33,997 nt of DNA from Flavobacteriaceae bacterium (GCA_021648755.1 JAKISG010000025.1:1-33997), one strand, 5' to 3'; positions 8,094 through 17,235 are shown, counted from the stretch's first letter. Notes: generated by a model not told the origin, from the letters alone. Translations and numbers: made by a program.

Positions 8094-8984
8094 ATGAAAA
8101 AAAATTTATTTGATATTTCAAAACACGATAGTAGAGACCCAAACCCTTGGCTTGCATTGTATTTAGACACTAGCATACCAATGAATGAAAATACGAAGCG
8201 CGTTTTAATGACCGACAATAACTCTAAGTCTGTTCGATTTTTACTACCACTTATTATGTTTTTGTCAAAATTTTTTATGCTTTTAGTACACGTATTTAAA
8301 TTTTTCTTCCCTAATTTAATAAACTCACCTAAAACATTACATCGAATTTTAGCTTGGGGGTTAAAACATTTTGTAAGTGCCGAAGCCAATTATTTAATTT
8401 TTCGACATTTTCATGTTGGTACAGAAATTGTCGAATTTATAGCACAAAATATTGAAGGTGTAGAAGTTAAAACAACACCTTTAAGACCTAAAAATTTTGA
8501 AGATGTAAAAGAAAATTTATTCTTAAATCATGACTTAAATTTGTACAACTTTGTTATTAATTTAAATACAGAACTACGTAATAAAAATATAGATATTGTA
8601 CCAAAAAGTAATTTAAATACCAATATGATAACCGAAAATCAATTTGATCATATTGAGTTTTCTAATAAATGGACTACTATTTTAGACTTGCGGTCTGCCA
8701 TTGAACTATTTACACCTTTATTTCAATTTTTTTTAACAGCAAATGACTTTGTTAGAGCATCTAACTCCTTACAATTAGATGAAACTATCGCTATTTATAC
8801 CTCACAAATTTTAGGAACACCAGCACATATCGGTTTAGTAAATAATAAACACCCTATGGTGCCTGCAACAACTTATGATGCAGGTTATAATTTAGTTCTA
8901 CACGGCTTAGCTGCTGAATCATTACACGGTGTTCTAGTAAAGATAAAAAAACAAGAAAGATTAGAAATTCAAAAAAAAGGGTAA
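8094..8984 (+). CDS. Unassigned 296-residue protein of the ketosynthase operon
   Basis: I do not recognise a named function. The protein opens MKKNLFDISKHDSRDPNPWL, has a hydrophobic helical stretch at about residues 50-75 (LLPLIMFLSKFFMLLVHVF), then SAEANYLIFRHFHVGTEIVE and, near the end, LVLHGLAAESLHG. The E-x6-H-x-H and H-x4-E-x2-H arrangements could be metal ligands, but this is only a guess. There is no signal peptide. It begins 9 bases after the ketosynthase-diiron gene and is therefore very probably the third member of that operon. It probably belongs to an uncharacterised family that travels with this type of ketosynthase. A small hairpin (AAGGG/CCCTT) overlaps its stop codon but has no T-run. 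Confidence 0.6.
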   Translation: MKKNLFDISKHDSRDPNPWLALYLDTSIPMNENTKRVLMTDNNSKSVRFLLPLIMFLSKFFMLLVHVFKFFFPNLINSPKTLHRILAWGLKHFVSAEANYLIFRHFHVGTEIVEFIAQNIEGVEVKTTPLRPKNFEDVKENLFLNHDLNLYNFVINLNTELRNKNIDIVPKSNLNTNMITENQFDHIEFSNKWTTILDLRSAIELFTPLFQFFLTANDFVRASNSLQLDETIAIYTSQILGTPAHIGLVNNKHPMVPATTYDAGYNLVLHGLAAESLHGVLVKIKKQERLEIQKKG

Positions 8985-9301
8985 AGCCCTTCCTGCTATA
9001 AATAAAAGTTCCTCGTCCAAAAATTATAATAACCAAATACCAAAAGAAAGATTTATTCAGTACAATTTTGTAATTTTGAAATTTCTAAAATTAAAAAAAT
9101 GTTAAAATTTCATATTGTAAAAAGATAAGAAATAAAATAAAACCAAAGATAATTGACCTCGGGTTACTTTAAATCTTTTATACTAGATAAAGCCATTAAC
9201 AAAGTAAAATAGAGTTAAAAGTATATCGATAAAATAAGTATATCTTAGTTCAAAAAAACAAGTAATAAAAGTAGTATTTTTATTTTTCTAAATTTTAGTA
9301 G
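8985..9301. other. Intergenic region, 317 bases, no gene seen
   Basis: Very AT-rich, with no ORF of plausible length and no tRNA-like fold. A TAATTTTG box occurs on the plus strand at 9071-9078, but it is more than 200 bases from the next gene and could be chance. The weak hairpin at about 8979-8993 lies at the 5' edge. Confidence 0.5.
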
Positions 9302-10549
9302 TTGAAGCATATTATTGATCTCATAAAAGGTTTTTTTAAAAGAGCAGGTTCTTATGTTTTTATGGCAACTTTTATGGCCAAATCAGCTTCCTTTATTGCA
9401 CACATAATGGTACTTAAATTTATTCCTGCCAAAGAACTAGGGGTGGTAATTTATACACTAAGTTTTATTTCATTTTTACTACCAATGGCAGGTTTAGGAA
9501 TTCAACAAAGCCTAATAAGATATGGAGCCTTATTAAAAACAAATAAAGAAAAAGAAGCCTTATTTATTTATAGTTTTAAAAAGGGAACAATTATTACTAT
9601 AGGATTAATTATTACTATTATACTATTTAGTAATCTGATTAATTTTAAATTTCCAAACACCTCTTTTTATTTTAATTTACTGTCTTTTAGCATATTAACA
9701 CAATTTTTACTTGCTTTAATTAAAATTTATTTTAGATTATTTTATAAAAATAAAAAATTTGCTTTTGTTGAAATTACTTATGCACTTTTATTTTTAATAA
9801 GTACGTCTATCCTGAGTTACCTATATAAAGAAACAGGATATATTATTGCAATTATTTTATCACCATTATTGGTTTTCTTTTTATTTATTAAACAATTACA
9901 CATTAATTTTAAGAATAAAATAATCTTGAAAATAACCAATTATTCTTTTTGGAAATATGGATTTTTTGCAGGTTTAGCCAATGTATCTACATTGCTATTA
10001 GTCGAAATTGATACTATTTTAATAGGTGAATTATTAGATGCAACAGAGGTTACTTTGTATAGATACACCTCTTTAATTCCAATTAGTTTATTATTTTTAC
10101 CTCAAATATTACTAACTACTGACTTTGTTTATCTAACCAAAAATATAAAAAACAAACAATACATTAACAATTACATTAAAAGTTATCTATTTATTTTTAG
10201 TATTGTTAGTCTTTTACTATTAGGTATTGCTTATTTTTGGGCACCTATTATCTTAGCTTTTTTTGGAGAAGAATACATTGCTTATACAAATACTTTTCTA
10301 ACCTTAGTTGTAGGTATTTCAGGTATTTTAATACTACGAGGCTTATTTGGCAACTTATTATCAGCTATAGGTAAGGCACATTTAAATTTTATAATTTCAA
10401 TTTTAGCCATAGGGGTTAATATTACTTCTAATTATTATTTTATTCCAAAGTATGGTATTTTAGGAGCTGCAATTACATCTACTATAATTATGTGGTTTAC
10501 TGGATTAATGACTTTTATATTATTCTTTTATTATAGAAATAAACCTTAA
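9302..10549 (+). CDS. Polysaccharide/oligosaccharide flippase (Wzx-like, MOP superfamily)
   Basis: 415 residues made almost entirely of hydrophobic helices (12 or more), with the MOP-superfamily start KRAGSYVFMATFMAKSASFI, a mid-protein GFFAGLANVSTLLLVEIDTI segment and GILGAAITSTIIMW near the end. Proteins of this type flip lipid-linked sugars across the inner membrane for surface polysaccharide assembly. The frame is closed by a TAG immediately before a TTG at 9302, which is the first possible start; ATG at 9362 is the alternative and would cut into the first helix. No glycosyltransferases are nearby, so the substrate is unknown. The next gene begins 76 bases downstream behind its own -7-like box. 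Confidence 0.75.
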   Translation: MKHIIDLIKGFFKRAGSYVFMATFMAKSASFIAHIMVLKFIPAKELGVVIYTLSFISFLLPMAGLGIQQSLIRYGALLKTNKEKEALFIYSFKKGTIITIGLIITIILFSNLINFKFPNTSFYFNLLSFSILTQFLLALIKIYFRLFYKNKKFAFVEITYALLFLISTSILSYLYKETGYIIAIILSPLLVFFLFIKQLHINFKNKIILKITNYSFWKYGFFAGLANVSTLLLVEIDTILIGELLDATEVTLYRYTSLIPISLLFLPQILLTTDFVYLTKNIKNKQYINNYIKSYLFIFSIVSLLLLGIAYFWAPIILAFFGEEYIAYTNTFLTLVVGISGILILRGLFGNLLSAIGKAHLNFIISILAIGVNITSNYYFIPKYGILGAAITSTIIMWFTGLMTFILFFYYRNKP

Positions 10550-10567
10550 ATACAAGTAATTAATAAG

Positions 10568-10575
10568 TAAATTTG
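10568..10575 (+). promoter_or_regulatory. -7 promoter box upstream of the AddA-like gene
   Basis: TAAATTTG matches TAnnTTTG and lies 58-76 bases before the two possible ATG starts. No clear -33 element was identified. Confidence 0.35.
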
Positions 10576-10625
10576 ACCTTAGTTTTAGAGGTAGAAAACT
10601 AAATTACCATAAATAACAAGCCTTA

Positions 10626-13600
10626 ATGAAAGGTATTACATGTATGAACAATCAAAATGCCTTTCAAGTTTACAACGCCTCTGCTGGTTCTGGTAAAACA
10701 TTTACCTTGGTAAAAGAGTATCTTAAAATTATTTTAAAAACGACTGATGTTTTTAAATTTCAAACCATTTTAGCAATCACTTTTACCAATAAAGCCACTG
10801 CTGCAATGAAATTACGTGTTATTGAAAGTTTGCGTTCTTTCTCTAATAAAAATATTTTACAAAAAGACAATATATTATTTTTAACTATTTGCAAAGAGTT
10901 AAATTTAGAAGCAAGTATTCTTCAAAAAAGAGCAACTAATGTTTTAAGAAGTATCTTAAATAATTATGCAAGCTTTAACATTACAACGATTGATAGTTTT
11001 ACGTATAGACTCTTAAAAAATTTCGCTTTTGATTTAGGAATTTCTGTAAACTTTGAAGTAGAAATGGATGCTATTTCTCTTTTAAACGAAGCGGTAGATG
11101 TGTTAATTTCTAGAATGGGTAATGATAAAGAACTCACAAAAACATTAATCGATTTTTCAATACAAAAAGCAACTGAAGATAAAAATTGGGATATTGCCAT
11201 TGACTTAAAGAAAATAGCTACTTTATTATTAAATGAAGATGACTTACTACAAGTTAATAAAATAAAAGATAGACCCATTCAAGATTTTATAAATTTAAAA
11301 AATAATATCTATAAACAACAAGTAAATTTTGAAAAACAATTTTTTGATATAGGTAAAAAAGGATTACAAATTATTGAAGATTTAAACATTGACGTTACAA
11401 ATTTTTATTATATTCAATTCCCAAAATTCTTCCAAATTTTAAGCAATCAATTAAGTAAAATTGAATTTAATACAGAAAAAGGGCTTGGTAAAAGTATTAT
11501 AAATGAGTTGTATTATACTAAAGGAAAATCTGCAGAAATAAAAGCGATAATAGATACTGTTATTCCATCATTATTAAACCTATATAGCCAAGCAAAAATA
11601 ATTTACCAAAGTTATTTATTAAACAAACTTATTTTACATAGTTTAATTCCTTTAGCAGTTTTACGCTCTGTAAACTCCGTTTTAAACGAAATAAAAGAAG
11701 CCTCTAACATTCGGCTTATTTCAGAATTTAACTCCTTAATAAGTGAACACTTAAAAGAGCAACCTACAGCATTTATTTATGAAAAAATAGGCGAAAAATA
11801 TCACCATTATTTTATTGATGAAATGCAAGATACTTCAACAATGCAATGGCAGAATTTAATTCCGTTACTCTCCAATGCACTATCTAGCCAAAATGAAAAA
11901 GGTGAAATAGGCTCCTTACTTTTAGTTGGCGATGCCAAACAAGCTATTTATCGTTGGCGTGGAGGAAAAGCCGAACAATTTATTGGGTTAACTAAAGATG
12001 AGAATCCGTTTTTAGTTAAAAAAACAGTTGAAAATTTACCCATAAACTTTCGCAGTTTTTCTGAAATTATAACCTTTAATAATTCCTTTTTTCAATTTTT
12101 ATCAAAACATTTAAAAAAGGATACTTATGCTAGTTTATATTTTAATGGAAACAAACAAGAAACCACTGATAAAAAAGGCGGTTTTGTACAATTACAATTT
12201 ATAGAAAATAGCTTGTCTGCTGAAGAAAAAGATACTGTTTACCCAGAAAAAATCTTAGAAATTATTCAAAATTTAGATACAAATTTCACCAAAGATGAAA
12301 TTTGTATTTTAACTAGAACTCGTAAACAAGGTATTGCAATTGCAAATTTTTTAACCGAAAAAAATATTAAAATTATTAGTTCAGAAACTTTATGGATTCA
12401 AAACTCTATAAAAGTTCAGTTTATTATTAATTTATTAAAATACACAATACAACCCGAAGATAAAGATGCTAAATTATTATTATTATTATTTCTTTATGAA
12501 CATTTAAAAATAATAACTGAAAAACATGAATTTATTACCAATTTCCTAAATTTAAAAACTGATTTATTTTTTAAAAAATTACAAGATTATACTATTTATT
12601 TTGAAATCTCTAAATTTTTAAGCTTACCGTTTTACGAAAGTATAGAGCATATAATTAGAGTTTTTAAATTAATAAATTCATCTGACGCATATATTCAATT
12701 TTTTCTCGACATTATTTTAGAATATTCAACTAAAAAAAACGAAGGAATAACAGCCTTTTTAAATTATTGGGAAGAAAAAAAAGACACACTAAGTATTGTT
12801 GTGCCAGAAGGTAGTAATGCCGTTAGAATTATGACTATTCATAAAGCGAAAGGATTAGAATTTACAGTAGTTATCTATCCGTATGATCTAGATATTTACA
12901 GACAAATAAACCCTAAAGTTTGGTATAAACTAGAAAAAGAAAACTATAATAATTTTGATTCGTCATTAATAAATTACAGCACTTCGCTTAAAGAAATTGG
13001 TCTAACTGGAGAAAATTTATACAACAAACAACGAGAAGAGTTAGAATTAGATAATTTTAACCTACTCTATGTTGCATTAACTAGAGCCAAAGAACAACTT
13101 TATATTATTAGTGAACACCAAAAAAGTTTTGATGAGCCAAAAAAGTACGCACAATTTTTTATTAATTTTTTAAAACGTATTGGTAAATGGAATGATCAGG
13201 AGTCTGTATTTAAGTTTGGCAATAAAAAGAGAATCTCAATTAAGAAAAAGAGAAATATTCATAACACAACGCAGACAGCATTCATTAGTTCAGATTGGAA
13301 AAATCATAATATAAATATAGTAGCAAATTCAACTTTTGACGATTTTGATAATGCTAGAAAATATGGAAATATCATTCATGAAATATTTGCCAAAATTACA
13401 ACTAAAGACGATATTAAAAATGCAATTGCTCATTTTATTAATAACGGAGTTATTCCGTTAGAAAAAGAAAACGAAATTACCGTATTGATAAAAAGTGTAG
13501 TTAATCACAACGATTTAAAACAATATTTTACAACTAAATTTACTGTTATAAATGAAAGGGAAATTTTAAATGATGATCGACTTTTATTAATTCCAGATCG

Positions 13601-13775
13601 CCTAATGTTCCTAAATAATGAGGTAACCATAATAGATTACAAAACAGGAAAAGTTGAAAAAAAACATGAATATCAAATTAATAAATATGGAACTGTTTTA
13701 GAGAAAATGAATTTTAAAGTAGTTCATAAACTATTGGTTTATATTGATGACCAGATTAGCGTTATTTCTGTGTAA
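10626..13775 (+). CDS. AddA/RecB-like UvrD-type helicase-nuclease
   Basis: 1,049 residues. Superfamily 1A helicase motifs in order: Walker A NASAGSGKT (about 17-25), TFTNKATAAMK, FIDEMQDT (Walker B, about 396-403), GDAKQAIYRWRGG (about 435), INFRS, IMTIHKAKGLEF (about 735) and LLYVALTRAKEQ (about 812). The C-terminus has a PD-(D/E)XK nuclease motif, PDRLMFLNNEVTIIDYKTGK, around residues 985-1005 with a following Gln, as in AddA. The enzyme would resect double-strand breaks for RecA-dependent repair. An AddB partner is not in this window. ATG at 10644 (MNNQNAFQVYNASAG) is as likely a start as 10626 because family members usually begin close to the Walker A motif. Confidence 0.85.
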   Translation: MKGITCMNNQNAFQVYNASAGSGKTFTLVKEYLKIILKTTDVFKFQTILAITFTNKATAAMKLRVIESLRSFSNKNILQKDNILFLTICKELNLEASILQKRATNVLRSILNNYASFNITTIDSFTYRLLKNFAFDLGISVNFEVEMDAISLLNEAVDVLISRMGNDKELTKTLIDFSIQKATEDKNWDIAIDLKKIATLLLNEDDLLQVNKIKDRPIQDFINLKNNIYKQQVNFEKQFFDIGKKGLQIIEDLNIDVTNFYYIQFPKFFQILSNQLSKIEFNTEKGLGKSIINELYYTKGKSAEIKAIIDTVIPSLLNLYSQAKIIYQSYLLNKLILHSLIPLAVLRSVNSVLNEIKEASNIRLISEFNSLISEHLKEQPTAFIYEKIGEKYHHYFIDEMQDTSTMQWQNLIPLLSNALSSQNEKGEIGSLLLVGDAKQAIYRWRGGKAEQFIGLTKDENPFLVKKTVENLPINFRSFSEIITFNNSFFQFLSKHLKKDTYASLYFNGNKQETTDKKGGFVQLQFIENSLSAEEKDTVYPEKILEIIQNLDTNFTKDEICILTRTRKQGIAIANFLTEKNIKIISSETLWIQNSIKVQFIINLLKYTIQPEDKDAKLLLLLFLYEHLKIITEKHEFITNFLNLKTDLFFKKLQDYTIYFEISKFLSLPFYESIEHIIRVFKLINSSDAYIQFFLDIILEYSTKKNEGITAFLNYWEEKKDTLSIVVPEGSNAVRIMTIHKAKGLEFTVVIYPYDLDIYRQINPKVWYKLEKENYNNFDSSLINYSTSLKEIGLTGENLYNKQREELELDNFNLLYVALTRAKEQLYIISEHQKSFDEPKKYAQFFINFLKRIGKWNDQESVFKFGNKKRISIKKKRNIHNTTQTAFISSDWKNHNINIVANSTFDDFDNARKYGNIIHEIFAKITTKDDIKNAIAHFINNGVIPLEKENEITVLIKSVVNHNDLKQYFTTKFTVINEREILNDDRLLLIPDRLMFLNNEVTIIDYKTGKVEKKHEYQINKYGTVLEKMNFKVVHKLLVYIDDQISVISV

Positions 13776-13874
13776 AAAATTTTAAAAAATAAAAAAAATA
13801 AAATATAAAGAATGTTTTTTCTGAAAAAAATATAAAATCCAAAAAAAGGAAACCAACTAATTAAAACTAAATAT

Positions 13875-13882
13875 TATCTTTG
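13875..13882 (+). promoter_or_regulatory. -7 promoter box of cvpA-panB
   Basis: TATCTTTG is an exact TAnnTTTG match, 15 bases before the cvpA start codon at 13898, giving a very short leader. It probably drives cvpA and panB together. Confidence 0.55.
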
Positions 13883-13897
13883 TAAAAAAATAACCAA

Positions 13898-14434
13898 ATG
13901 AATTATATCGATATTGCATTAGCCATTATATTAGTTTATGGATTAGTGAAAGGGTTTATGAAAGGGTTTGTAATCGAGATTACATCATTACTTTCTTTAT
14001 TATTAGGAGTTTATGGAGCAATACATTTCTCATACTTTATAGGCGATTGGTTAAAAACTAAAGTCTCTTGGGAAGGAAATACCATACAAGTAGCTTCTTT
14101 TACATTAACATTTTTAGTATTATTATTTGCTGTTTCTATGGTAGGTAAATTAGTAACAAAATTAATAAATGTTATCGCCTTAGGCTTATTGAATAAAATT
14201 GCAGGATCTATATTTGGTGTGGTAAAAATAGCTTTAATTGTAAGTGTTTTAATTAATATGTTTGCTAAATTGAACGATACAATTGCATTTATTAATAAAG
14301 ACACTTTAGAGAAATCTTTTTTATATAGTCCAGTAAAAACCTTTGCACCAACTATTTTTCCAAGTATTATGGATACCGTTGAAAAATTAAAAGATAAAAT
14401 TCCTGATGAAAATAAAATTATAATTAATAGGTAA
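13898..14434 (+). CDS. cvpA: CvpA family membrane protein
   Basis: 178 residues with four hydrophobic helices. The N-terminal NYIDIALAIILVYGLVKGF and the GFMKGFVIEITSLLSLLLG stretch are the classic CvpA opening (helix, G-x-x-x-G, second helix). The end, TVEKLKDKIPDENK, is a soluble tail. CvpA proteins are needed for colicin V export in E. coli and for envelope robustness more generally; their biochemical role is unsettled. It is followed by panB after 31 bases and has its own promoter box just upstream. Confidence 0.8.
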   Translation: MNYIDIALAIILVYGLVKGFMKGFVIEITSLLSLLLGVYGAIHFSYFIGDWLKTKVSWEGNTIQVASFTLTFLVLLFAVSMVGKLVTKLINVIALGLLNKIAGSIFGVVKIALIVSVLINMFAKLNDTIAFINKDTLEKSFLYSPVKTFAPTIFPSIMDTVEKLKDKIPDENKIIINR

Positions 14435-14465
14435 CTTTCTCAATATTCAAAAACTGTAAATTAAA

Positions 14466-15284
14466 ATGTCTATAGCAAAAAAACAATACAAAAGAATTAC
14501 CGTAAAAACATTGGTTGAGATGAAAGCCAATAACGAAAAAATAGCGATGCTTACTGCATATGATTACACAATGGCAAAAATTGTAGATCATGCAGGTATC
14601 GATATTATTTTAGTAGGCGATTCTGCCTCTAATGTAATGGCTGGTCATGAAACTACATTGCCCATTACTTTAGATCAGATGATTTATCATGCGCAATCTG
14701 TAGTAAGAGCAATTGAACGCTGTTTAGTTGTAGTAGATTTACCTTTTGGTACTTATCAAGGTAATTCTCGTAAAGCATTAGAATCTGCTATTAGAATTAT
14801 GAAAGAAACTGGCGGTCATGCCGTAAAATTAGAAGGGGGGAAAGAAATATCAGAATCTATTTCTCGAATTTTAACTGCAGGAATCCCAGTAATGGGACAT
14901 TTAGGATTAACACCTCAATCTATTTATAAATTCGGAACCTATACCGTACGAGCCAAAGAAGAAGAAGAAGCTAAAAAGTTAATTGCTGATGCTAAATTAT
15001 TAGAAAAAATAGGGTGTTTTTCTATTGTATTAGAAAAAGTACCCGCAAAACTAGCTGAAAAAGTAGCGAAAATTGTGAGTATTCCAATCATTGGTATTGA
15101 TGCTGGCGCTGAGGTTGATGGGCAGGTACTAGTAATGCACGATATGTTAGGTATGACGTATGAATTTAATCCGCGCTTTTTACGTCGTTATTTAAATCTG
15201 TATGATGAAATGACAGAAGCGTTTCAAAATTATATTAAAGATGTAAAAAATAAAAATTTCCCTAACGACAAGGAGCAATATTAA
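14466..15284 (+). CDS. panB: 3-methyl-2-oxobutanoate hydroxymethyltransferase (ketopantoate synthesis)
   Basis: 272 residues, normal PanB length. It transfers a hydroxymethyl group from 5,10-methylene-THF to 2-oxoisovalerate, giving ketopantoate for pantothenate and CoA. Family motifs: MLTAYDYTMAKIVDHAGID, LVGDSASNVMAGHETTLPIT (Mg-binding Asp), VVDLPFGTYQ, HAVKLEGG, MGHLGLTPQS and DGQVLVMHDMLGM. The usual IGIGAG glycine motif before DGQVLV reads GIDAGAEVDGQ, an Asp at residue 212 where Gly is expected; the remaining motifs are intact. It follows cvpA and ends convergently with rny 49 bases away; no strong terminator is visible in that gap. Confidence 0.93.
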   Translation: MSIAKKQYKRITVKTLVEMKANNEKIAMLTAYDYTMAKIVDHAGIDIILVGDSASNVMAGHETTLPITLDQMIYHAQSVVRAIERCLVVVDLPFGTYQGNSRKALESAIRIMKETGGHAVKLEGGKEISESISRILTAGIPVMGHLGLTPQSIYKFGTYTVRAKEEEEAKKLIADAKLLEKIGCFSIVLEKVPAKLAEKVAKIVSIPIIGIDAGAEVDGQVLVMHDMLGMTYEFNPRFLRRYLNLYDEMTEAFQNYIKDVKNKNFPNDKEQY

Positions 15285-15333
15285 AAAATATATTACCACG
15301 TATCAGGCTTTCTTAACTAAAAGATAAATTTTA

Positions 15334-16932
15334 TTATTTAGCGATATTCACAACTCTAGTTTCTCTAATTACGGTGATTCTAACTTGACCAGGGTATGTC
15401 ATATCATTTTGTATTTTTTGTGAAATATTAAAAGATAATTCTGCTGCTTTGATATCATCTACTTTTGAACTTTCTACAATAACGCGTAATTCTCGTCCTG
15501 CTTGAATTGCATAGGCTTTTTGCACTCCGTTAAAAGCAAAAGCAATTTCTTCTAAATCTTTTAATCGCTGTATGTATGAATCTAAAACTTGTCTTCTTGC
15601 CCCAGGTCTTGCTCCAGAAATTGCATCACAAACTTGTATAATTGGTGCAATTAATGAAGTCATTTCAATTTCATCATGATGCGCACCAATGGCATTGCAA
15701 ACATCTGGTTTTTCACCGTATTTTTTTGCCCATTCCATTCCAAGTATAGCGTGTGGTAATTCGCTTTCTACCTCTGGTACTTTACCAATATCATGTAATA
15801 AACCTGCGCGTTTAGCAATTTTGGCATTTAGACCTAGTTCTGCGGCCATTAATGCACAAAGATTTGCTACTTCTCGAGAATGTTGTAATAAATTTTGACC
15901 ATAAGAGGAACGGTATTTCATTCTACCTATAACTTTAATTAATTCTGGATGTAAACCATGAATTCCTAAATCTATTACAGTACGTTTACCAACATCAATC
16001 ATTTCCTGATCAATATCTTTTCTTGTTTTTTTAACTATTTCTTCAATCCTTGCAGGGTGTATTCTACCATCGGTTACTAACTTATGCAAAGATAGGCGTG
16101 CAATCTCTCTACGTACAGGGTCAAAACAAGATAATATTACCGCCTCTGGTGTGTCATCAACAATAATTTCTACACCAGTTGCTGCTTCTAAGGCTCTAAT
16201 ATTTCTACCCTCTCTACCTATAATTCTTCCTTTTACATCATCAGATTCTATATTAAATACTGAAATACAATTTTCAACGGTCTGTTCAACACCAACACGT
16301 TGAATAGTAGAAAGTATAATTTTTCTAGCATCTTGCTGTGCAGTTAATTTTGCCTCTTCTAATGATTCTTGAATAAATGCCATTGCATCTGTTTTAGCTT
16401 CATCTTTGAGCGATTTTGACAATTCTTTTTTTGCTTCATCAGCAGAAATACCAGATAATACTTCTAGTTGTTTTACATAGCTTTTATGTAATTTTTCGAC
16501 CTCTGCTTTTTGCTTATCTAAAAAGTCTAATTTGTAATTATAATCTTCTCCCTTTTTTTCTAAAATTTTATTTAGTTTATTATTTTTATCTAACTCTTGA
16601 GAAACACGAGATTCTTTTTCTCTTATTCTTTTTTCAGTATTAACAATTTTTTCTTCGCGTTTTAAAATATGTTTTTCATGTTCAGATTTTAATTCAATAA
16701 ATCGTTCTTTAGCCTGTAAAATTTTATCTTTTTTGACTCCTTCTGCTTCAATTTTAGCTTCTTTTAAAGTCGTTTTTGAGGTAAAAGTAGCTTCTTTTAT
16801 AATTACAGAAGATTTCTTTTTTGCATTAATCAATATTCTTGAGGCCTTATTTTTTTCTAATACTTTAGCAATTACAAAACCTATTATTAATCCTATAATT
16901 GCCACAATAATTGGCATTAACATTCCGTTCAT
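15334..16932 (-). CDS. rny: Ribonuclease Y
   Basis: 532 residues. An N-terminal transmembrane helix (about 4-23, MPIIVAIIGLIIGFVIAKVL) is followed by a long charged coiled coil (to about 200), a KH RNA-binding domain with GRIIGREGRNIRALEAATG, then an HD hydrolase domain with HSREVANLCALMAAELGL and LLHDIGKVPE, and the conserved C-terminus. RNase Y is a membrane-tethered endoribonuclease starting mRNA decay. The translated HD and KH motifs are complete. Upstream on the same strand lie the 6S-like RNA, zapA and a coiled-coil gene, so these may form one transcription unit in which the RNA is processed out. Confidence 0.95.
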   Translation of the reverse strand: MNGMLMPIIVAIIGLIIGFVIAKVLEKNKASRILINAKKKSSVIIKEATFTSKTTLKEAKIEAEGVKKDKILQAKERFIELKSEHEKHILKREEKIVNTEKRIREKESRVSQELDKNNKLNKILEKKGEDYNYKLDFLDKQKAEVEKLHKSYVKQLEVLSGISADEAKKELSKSLKDEAKTDAMAFIQESLEEAKLTAQQDARKIILSTIQRVGVEQTVENCISVFNIESDDVKGRIIGREGRNIRALEAATGVEIIVDDTPEAVILSCFDPVRREIARLSLHKLVTDGRIHPARIEEIVKKTRKDIDQEMIDVGKRTVIDLGIHGLHPELIKVIGRMKYRSSYGQNLLQHSREVANLCALMAAELGLNAKIAKRAGLLHDIGKVPEVESELPHAILGMEWAKKYGEKPDVCNAIGAHHDEIEMTSLIAPIIQVCDAISGARPGARRQVLDSYIQRLKDLEEIAFAFNGVQKAYAIQAGRELRVIVESSKVDDIKAAELSFNISQKIQNDMTYPGQVRITVIRETRVVNIAK

Positions 16933-17009
16933 TTTGATTGGTTTTTAGTAAATATGTCTTAAAACTATTTTTAGTTACGTTACTTTGTCTATGGTATTAA
17001 AATTTATAA

Positions 17010-17206
17010 ACAAAAAACCTACATTAGAAAGGTTTATTAAACTCCTGGTAAACAGGTTTAGGACTAACTGACTGATCAAAAATCTGATATATTTTAGTCG
17101 AGACAAGTCATCGACTTTGATAAAATAATCAGCCCGATTTAGCAATCAAAACTTATCCTTTTTAAATGAATAGTGTTGAGTTTATTAAACAAATAACTAA
17201 TGTAGG
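17010..17206 (-). ncRNA. ssrS: 6S-like RNA (6S-Flavo type) between zapA and rny
   Basis: The region closes on itself: bases 17197-17206 and 17018-17027 form a perfect 10-bp stem (CCTACATTAG with CTAATGTAGG), then after a small asymmetric loop a second 13-bp helix forms between GTTTAATAAACTC and GAGTTTAATAAAC. About 130 bases lie between the arms. On the minus strand the 3' arm is followed by a T-run (GGTTTTTTGTTT), giving direction and a likely terminator. A long rod of about 190 nt is the architecture of 6S RNA, which sequesters housekeeping RNA polymerase in stationary phase; proximity to zapA is known for 6S in proteobacteria and I recall the same in flavobacteria. No TAnnTTTG box precedes the 5' end, so it may be processed from the zapA transcript. 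Confidence 0.75.
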
Positions 17207-17235
17207 TAGTAATTTTGTTATATTTTATAAAGAAC

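Noticed and set aside
8979..8993. Terminator after the ketosynthase operon
   Set aside because: Only a 5-bp AAGGG/CCCTT stem including the stop codon in the loop, and no T-run; too weak to call.
15689..16948. Plus-strand ORFs over the rny gene
   Set aside because: RNase Y on the minus strand has complete KH and HD motifs; these are antisense shadows.
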